DNA of 64,000 bases from Batrachochytrium dendrobatidis JAM81 (lineage: Eukaryota > Chytridiomycota > Chytridiomycetes > Rhizophydiales): the NCBI RefSeq assembly GCF_000203795.2, contig NW_006281099.1, forward strand, positions 3,808,532 to 3,872,531, written 5' to 3'. Below, piece by piece: positions 57,617-64,000 of this stretch; within the stretch, counting starts at the first letter, position 1; every line of letters begins with the position of its first letter. Both the position numbers and the translations under genes were made by a program. The notes under the pieces were generated by a model, which did not search any database, was not told the DNA's origin, and was given only the letters and a program-made list of their open reading frames with translations.

Positions 57617-58879
57617 TGTGATAAAATATCCGAGGAGTTATTAAGACGATGACAGTATGATGTAGTAGAATAATGAAGAGTTTGATGTAATGATAATAGA
57701 TTCGATGAAATTTAATTCTGGTTTCGTAAAGGAAACCCTTGAATTTTAACTGTTGATGCACTGTCTGCACCCAATTTATCACAAAGGGTGGACTTGGTGG
57801 TTGCAATTGTCCAATCGAAATGTACTTTTTGGATCCACTCAAATTCGGTGTTTCTATGCGGGTTAGCGGCACAATCTCAACCAGTTTACAATCAGTTTAC
57901 AACTAGTTCACAACCAGCTGCTTCAAAATCAAAACTATGCCGTAGTTGAATGATATAGAATCAATCAACCACTAGTCCGTATAACCCTTTTCCTGTCTGT
58001 AGTGATACTCATATCTAACCACTACATCTTAAAACTACAGCAATATTAGTCTATGATGTTCAATATTTTGCAACTCCACAACCATCAAAGCCAATCAGCA
58101 TATCCCACATGACCTTTCCCTTTGAACAGCTTTGATTTTCGTCCTACAGTTTGATTGACTTGTCACGCGATCTTTTGCTTATATTGTAGCTGTATAGCCT
58201 TTGTGTTGCTAATGGACGAAGCGGCGAATCTATGAGTTTCCGCTTACACTCATCATTGGCCATAATCCAATACCGTTGTCCTATTAAAAGGTGCAGCATG
58301 CCCATATTTACCTATCCCAGTGCCAATATTGCCATTCGTTGTCTGCTATCTGCAAATCCTGTTGGGTCTTGAATACTCATCATCTAGAAACTATCATTTG
58401 GGGAACCTTTGATTTGCCGCCGTATTCACGTAAAATGAAACACTAAATAAGGGAGTCAGGCATATAATACACCGCCAGTCTCATGGAATGATTGGTGCCA
58501 ATTTTACTGGTCGACATTGTGCCCTTCAAACTCATTAACAAAGCCACAGATTTACAGATTAATATGGTTTGCCAGCCGTTCAACAAACAGCAGTGTTGCG
58601 GGGGTATAAAGCTCGATATTGTCCATTCTCGACGCCCATTGATAATTTAGCATAATAAAAATAGTTTTGTGCGGCATGCGATTTCAAACAGAGTATTGAT
58701 CGAGGCAGTCAATCTGTAGTAGGAAAATAAGCGAATATTCAGATATTGCTTACTCCAAAGCAAAATGGAAATGCAAGTGATCCACTTTACGTGAATACAA
58801 TTATAAATATTATTTTCCTGAAGCTTGCCATTTTGATATACATAACGAGCTAAAAAGTGGTGTTAATATCACAGGCCCG
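57617..58879. other. Divergent intergenic region with a full MITE
   Basis: Upstream of ACC1 (minus) and of the unknown gene at 58880 (plus). It holds the MITE at 58415..58805 and a short repeated CAGTTTACAA-type motif at 57880-57920. No gene is supported. Confidence 0.5.
58415..58805. mobile_element. Full-length 391-bp TIR MITE, copy 1
   Basis: Ends are GCCGTATTCACGTAAAATGA on the left and ATCCACTTTACGTGAATAC on the right, which are inverted repeats. It is nearly identical over its whole length to 61452..61842, while the flanks differ. No open frame, so it needs a transposase in trans. Flanking bases are consistent with a TA target, as in Tc1/mariner-type elements, but the TA is decayed here. 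Confidence 0.8.
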
Positions 58880-61416
58880 ATGGAAACTTTTCAAGCACTT
58901 ACTGATTCCGGATTGTCTAGAGTCGACGAGTCTGAGCAGCTTCGTATTGATATAAAAGGTAATATATATTTCTATATACAGCATTCGAATTTAAAATAGT
59001 TGCTAATGCATTGAGTATTTATTAGTTGCTACTCAAGAGATTAGTAACTTGAAATCCAAAGTACTTTTACTAGAAAACCGACTCCGTGAGCTAGAAATCT
59101 GCAAAAAGTATCCAGAGCTGCGGGGTACGTATTGTATGCTGCTTCAAATATACACACCTTGCTGAAGATTGATTCATTTGCTCTAGAGTGCGATATTCAT
59201 TTTACAAAATAACGCACTACTGTTGCCAAGATGAAAAGCTTAATTCATATTTTTGAACGCGATGAGTTTGGGATGTGGAGATGATTGACTATTATCAATA
59301 ATATTGACAAGATATTACATAATCATAAAATACACAGAATTCCATACAGTTTATCCAGATGGAACACCGATTCCTACACTACCAGAATATTGTTTGCCAT
59401 CGCCTGTTCAATCAGAAAAAAACATCCTTGTTCAAACACAGAAACTCGATAGCAAAGGCCATGTAAACACCGATTCACAATCTATTGTGGATAAAACTGA
59501 ACAGCAAGGAACATGCATGTTTGATTCGATCACATCTACACAAGTCGCATTACCTCCCCTACTACCGTCACCTATATCACCAATAGATTGCATCACACTT
59601 CCTGTAGATGACGTAACTCGACCACGATACCCAATCAAACCTAATGCTTCGATGCCGTATTCACTCTCCTGTTCTGCTTTATCAGTCAAGCAAAAGGATA
59701 TGCCACGCTTGATGTTGGATTCAACTGACGCATGTGTATCATCTTCCAGATCCAATACATCTCAGTCCAACTCATTAGACTGCACTCGTACTCCCACATT
59801 ATCAAATCAAGTAGAAATGCATAGCCCAAACTTTCAAAAAAATGCACTCAGTCAACATATACAATCTCTAAAGTCGGAAACTGATTTTAGCTCACAAGTT
59901 CGCTCAACACATATTTCACGCCGAGCATCCGAGGCTCGACAAATGCCTTTTAGCTCGGCATATTCCATCACAGATCAAAACAAGATCCAGGAATTAAATA
60001 ATAATTCTGTATCTTTGATGAGTATTGCAGATGATATGAGTGCAATGGTTGCCGCCGAGTCGGAGATATCGTTGTTGTCATTCTATGCATTTGAAGATTC
60101 ATCAATGACTCAACTACATGAACGAAATTCTATTTCCATGCGCTCTAAATCCGTCGCTAATTCAAGTGAAGGTAATAGATATATGGGTAGCGAGCTAAGA
60201 TCTGCCAAAGTGATTGGAGCTCAATCAACAAATGGCTGGAGTGAAAATAAATGGACAAAGATGGTTGCACAAGAGCCCAAACCAGCCGAGCCTTTTCAAC
60301 CACAACAAGTGGACATTGAAACAAAAAACCATGATATACTCTCCATCAATAACTCTACTAACGCTCCTACCATAGCTATTGAAAAGCAAGACGCGATCAA
60401 TCCGAGTCAGTATTATACAGATTCGATGGTTATGAATCGACCTTCAACCAAAAGCTTTGATTTTTTGTCCAATAATTCTACAGCCGCTATTTGCGAACTA
60501 GATCGACTTTTTATCCAGCGTCTGATGGCAGAAACGACATTCAAATCATTTATTCCACGACCTGTGTTTAGTAGTGCAAAAGTGCTTGCCGAGTATGCAA
60601 ATCTATTTGAAAAAGCGAATGATTTTTTGGTTCAATTGGAAGAATACAATACAAAATGCCATATTACTGTAGAGAAAGCGCTTTCTGCTCAAATGCCTTC
60701 TAGTGATGCTCGACCCAGAAGTTTTTCGGTTCAACCTATACAATATACTATGGAAAATAATGACACGTCTCGACTGCATATATCAACTGCTCAGCCATCT
60801 CGTCAAAGATCCAGATCAGAAGTAGGCTTACATTTTAAACATCAAACCCATTTTGGTAAATGTATTATAATAGATCTAATCTTATTTATTTGGATTGTAT
60901 TGACTGCTGTAGTCTCCAAAGTGTACTCAAGTCAAAAGCATGGATCTATCTTATACATCTACGGCCCTGTCCAACCCTCGATCATTCGCGAGTATAATAC
61001 AGCCATTGGTAATCGCAAAATCCAAGTTCAGACAACATTGTGTGCGTAGCCTATCTACTCCGCCAAATAACCAGACATCTAACTCAACACGAAAAGGATG
61101 GAACAGCAGCTGTCATGTAGGTTCCACACCGGTGTATCGAGGTGCATCGCTTCGAAACAAGGACACATACAGTCGCGATGAAAATGCTACAGACGATACT
61201 GGAGACAACATGGTTGATGTATGGTCGAGCCCCACTAATACATCATTGCAACATCACACTAATTTGAGCAACAGAAGTAGTTTGTTTGGGCAAGTCATTA
61301 AATTGGATGAAGAAAAAAATACGAGACCAAAGACATCTAGGGGTAGAGTGAGTACAAGTGACAAACACGAACAAGTGAATCTGCAAGAAGGTTGTGCATT
61401 GGACTCTAATCAATAA
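58880..61416 (+). CDS. Unrecognised low-complexity protein with N-terminal coiled coil
   Basis: Exons 58880..58958, 59026..59124, 59350..60855 and 60932..61416, 722 residues, all junctions in frame. Residues 1-60 hold a heptad-like helix (EISNLKSKVLLLENRLRELE) followed by YPELRVYPDGTPIPTLPEYC. The rest is mostly Ser/Thr/Asn-rich, with a helical stretch near 455-500 (FEKANDFLVQLEEYN). No known domain. An alternative 3' end is equally plausible: a GTGAGT donor after 61347 joins in frame to 61860..62054, giving 764 residues and placing a MITE inside the last intron. The protein's role is unknown. Confidence 0.6.
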
Positions 61417-61451
61417 CAAGAGTGGGAAATAAAAGGGACATGCCGGGATTT

Positions 61452-61842
61452 TGTCGCCGTATTCACGTAAAATGAAACACTAAATAAGGATGTCAGGTAT
61501 ATAATACACCGCCAGTCTCATGGAATGATTGGTGCCAATTTTACTGGTCGACATTGTGCCCTTCAAACTCATTAACAAAGCCACAGATTTACAGATTAAT
61601 ATGGTTTTCCAGCCGTTCAACAAACAGCAGTGTTGCGGGGGTATAAAGCTCGATATTGTCCATTCTCGACGCCCGTTGGTAATTTAGCATAATAAAAATA
61701 GTTTTGTGCGGCATGCGATTTCAAACCGAGTATTGGTCGAGGCAGTCAATCTGTAGTAGGAAAATAAGCGAATATTCGGATATTGCTTACTCCAAAGCAA
61801 AATGGAAATGCAAGTGATCCACTTTACGTGAATATAGCTGTA
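61452..61842. mobile_element. Full-length 391-bp TIR MITE, copy 2
   Basis: Same 391 bases as copy 1 with only a few substitutions. The right end AATATAGCTGTA keeps the TA expected of the target duplication. Either it lies just 3' of the gene at 58880 or, in the alternative model, within its final intron. Confidence 0.85.
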
Positions 61843-62747
61843 ATTTGAAATCACAAGAGCTAGTACACATTGCAATTGTGACGAATGCTCAACCATACAG
61901 TGAATCTACAGATATATTGACAGTCTTGAGTAGGAGCATTGGAGATGTAATCAGTAGGGCTAGACCATTTTCAAAGCGAAATGTCCAAACGGTAAACCCA
62001 AGTGTTTTTGAAAGAGCATTTCCTATGAGAAACCAAGGAGATTTATTGGTTTAAAAACTTGCATCAATTTATGGGATGCTTGATTGGAGTGAATGCAGTA
62101 GATGGCCGATAAAGCAACGAGCGACCCGTAGTAATAGTTGGAGTGTTTGATAGCAGTAAGTCACAACTACACTGACGATTACCGAGCAACTCTTTCCCAT
62201 CGACTTTCAATTGCTCACACATGGCGACCAGTGGAGTGCTGGTGGCAGTTTCAGTAGAGAATACGAACGAGTTTCCTGACAAGAGAAAAGCGAATGCACT
62301 CGGTAACCCATTGCAATGTTGACAACTCCCCATATTGATTCTGCCCATGGCCTCCCTCTTACAAATGGTCAATTCACAAGCCCTCACTAACCCTCCCCTC
62401 CTTACGCTACACAGCAATTGGCAATCGTCTTGTGAATATTAATGGCAATGATGAATTCCATTTCGACACTCAGCAACCAAGACAACTTCCCGCTCTAGAT
62501 CTTGCTAATCGCAATACCACCGCTGTTATATCCACCCCATCTCCTGCTCATTCCATCTCCACTACTGTCTGCTTAGTACTGCCAACTGCTGATTCCGCTT
62601 CTTTTACCAACCTTACAACTGTCAATCGCATTTGCAACCGTCACATGGAAACTCCTGCTGTCAAGGCAATGGCTGGACAGTCGAGCAATCAAGACATGGC
62701 TGATTCCAGCTCGGATGTTGACAGTGTTGATACAGACGATGCTCTAG
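61843..62747 (+). other. Region between two genes with uncertain coding pieces
   Basis: An open frame 61845..62054 (VNPSVFERAFPMRNQGDLLV at its end) has no ATG and may be the last exon of the upstream gene. An open frame 62402..62758 (acidic end DSSSDVDSVDTDDALENT) also lacks an ATG and may be an upstream exon of the ABC transporter. A weak donor after 62659 and the AG at 62746-62747 would keep phase. A short ATG stretch starts at 62102. Confidence 0.35.
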
Positions 62748-64000
62748 AAAACACATAATGAGCTCTCTAATTCATCAAACACTCCCAATCGCAACAGTGA
62801 GAGTGGGAATAGTTCTGGATATGCATCGAGTGATGCCAGCAGTGATACCCACCAGCACCCAAACAACCCGCAACAGTCCGACCCTCTTCCAGAGAACACT
62901 ACTGACCGTAGAGCCAGCTCTCTTCTACGTCGTAGGAAAAAGAAGCGCAAGAAGCCCAAGTTTTGTCTTTCTACTAGTAATATCATTTCTCAGCTTTTGT
63001 TCATTTGGGTATTTCGATTGGTTCGTCTGTGTCGTCGAGTGTCGGATATCAGAAACATCAACTTTAGTCTGAATGAGTCCGAGACTGCCAAAGCTACTGG
63101 AGACAAGCTTGAATCAATCTGGAATGCTGAAGTGAATCAATCCAACGAGTTGAGTTGTATCATGCATGCATTATCCCTTGCTGTATTACAGCCATATTCA
63201 CGTAAAATACAACACTATCTTGCATTCATTGTTTTGGAACATACAATGAGTGTTTGGTTTCCTACTACACATTGATTACTTTAATGGACACTGTGTCCAT
63301 TAAAGTATGGTCTAAAAATCATTTATTTGATTGTTTCTCAAATTGCATACTGTAAACATCCCTTTATCTGTAATTCAGGTTCAAGTCTGTCTTTGCATAT
63401 GCTTATCAGTCTTTTATTCACATGCTTGACTTGATACATACTATTTTTCAAAAATATTGATATATCTAACATCAATCTGTTTGGATTTTACAGAAAGGCA
63501 TCACTGCTGAGAGCACTTTTTAAAGCATTTGGAAAAATTTATATCCCATTAGCCCTATGGAAAATTTGTTGGGCTGGATTCACCTGGGCAGGTTCATTTT
63601 GGCTTCTTCAATGGATTTTAATGTACCAAGAAGCCAGAGAAACGGCCTCGCCATGGCCTGTTCATCATGCATATATACACACTGCTGGTTTATTTGTCTG
63701 CGCGGTTTTTGCATCGCTCTGTTTCCACCAGCTTACCCTTCAGAATACCAGAATTGGCATTCAGTGCAGAGCTGCTCTTATGGTATTAATTTACCGAAAA
63801 TCACTGCGTTTGAGTTATGTCAAGGGCGGTGTCGGAGATGTAGTCAATCTCATCTCCAACGAGTGCAATCGTATTGCAGAAGCATGTGTCAATTGGCACT
63901 TTTTTTGGTCTGCTGCTTTAGAATGTGTTGTTTTGCTAGCACTTGCGATTGTCGAGATTGGTGTTGCCGCTGTACCCACTCTTGTTTTTGTTTTAGTCGT
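62748..64000 (+). CDS. ABCC-type ABC transporter, N-terminal part, runs off window
   Basis: Exons from about 62748 (true 5' end unclear) to 63148 and 63494..64000 onward. The GTTGAG donor and TTTACAG acceptor join in phase 2. First part: Ser/Asn/Asp-rich cytoplasmic head, a basic RRRKKKRKK patch and a short hydrophobic helix (SQLLFIWVFRLVRLC). Second exon: ALFKAFGKIYIPLALWKICW and GDVVNLISNECNRIAEACVN, then ALECVVLLALAIVEIG. This is the first transmembrane domain of a full-length MRP/CFTR-like (ABCC) exporter; the phrase V-N-L-I-S-x-E/D-x-x-R-I is typical. The nucleotide-binding domains lie outside the window. Substrate unknown. Confidence 0.75.
63187..63210. repeat. Solo MITE left end within the ABC transporter intron
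   Basis: TACAGCCATATTCACGTAAA plus ATAC matches the left TIR with the TA at its edge. No matching right end is seen before the exon at 63494, so it is a truncated copy. Confidence 0.6.
63277..63307. repeat. 31-bp near-perfect palindrome
   Basis: TACTTTAATGGACAC, a single T, then GTGTCCATTAAAGTA: both arms are exact inverses, 15 bases each. It lies in the intron of the ABC transporter gene, 90 bases after the solo MITE end. Confidence 0.95.

Noticed and set aside
1..64000. tRNA, rRNA, CRISPR
   Set aside because: Looked for conserved tRNA arms and spaced repeats by eye; none seen. A tRNAscan run would be decisive.

Overview
This window looks like nuclear DNA of a chytrid fungus, most likely Batrachochytrium (B. 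dendrobatidis or a close relative). The reasons are: short GT-AG introns of about 80-170 bases; fungal housekeeping genes; a probable flagellar CFAP97-type protein, as expected of a zoospore-forming fungus; two Crinkler (CRN) genes with the MPKRYLNVEY/MSKRYLNVEY type of head; and small secreted proteins of no recognised family. The species is an inference, because no ribosomal or mitochondrial marker is present.

Left arm (1-16,400) is a compact gene-rich block. In order: the 3' part of a CWC21/SRRM2-type splicing factor; a CFAP97-domain protein; a small secreted protein; a seven-span membrane protein; a RanBPM/Gid1 homologue (SPRY-LisH-CTLH, GID/CTLH ubiquitin ligase); a mitochondrial bifunctional lysine-ketoglutarate reductase/saccharopine dehydrogenase (AASS type); a sugar-nucleotidyltransferase-like protein; and a Ctk3-type CTD-kinase subunit. 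Two divergent pairs share promoters of about 150-170 bases. I rebuilt the exons by hand, and reading frame is kept across every junction I list.

Middle (16,400-42,000) is gene-poor, repeat-rich accessory DNA. It holds two secreted-protein genes, a one-exon mitochondrial-like membrane protein, and two CRN genes on the minus strand. Each CRN gene lies head-on against one of two copies of the same dead, roughly 5.1 kb LINE. The CRN heads, their promoters and the LINEs form one direct repeat spaced about 12.6 kb apart. Both LINE copies carry the same frameshifts, stops and a YADN instead of YADD motif, so the element was probably dead before it was duplicated. One CRN gene (19,635-21,500) is broken by a single in-frame TGA; the other (32,302-34,113) is open. 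A third, decayed LINE head, a protein-kinase relic and long stretches with no credible gene make up the rest.

Right arm (42,000-64,000) is again gene-rich. Two tandem paralogous genes (42,038-46,025 and 46,507-49,998) encode five-span glycoproteins. Their layout matches prominin (CD133): TM1, Cys-rich turn, TM2, large loop, TM3, short turn, TM4, large loop with a terminal Cys pair, TM5. They are followed by a single-exon cytosolic acetyl-CoA carboxylase (2309 residues), an unrecognised multi-exon protein, and the start of an ABCC-type ABC transporter that runs off the window.

A family of terminal-inverted-repeat elements (TIR near TACAGCCGTATTCACGTAAA) runs through both arms. It includes two full 391-base MITEs, one decayed copy, a 492-base relative with different internal sequence, and solo ends. 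One full MITE appears to sit inside an intron. The prominin-like pair, the CRN-LINE duplication and the MITE family are the parts most worth following up.
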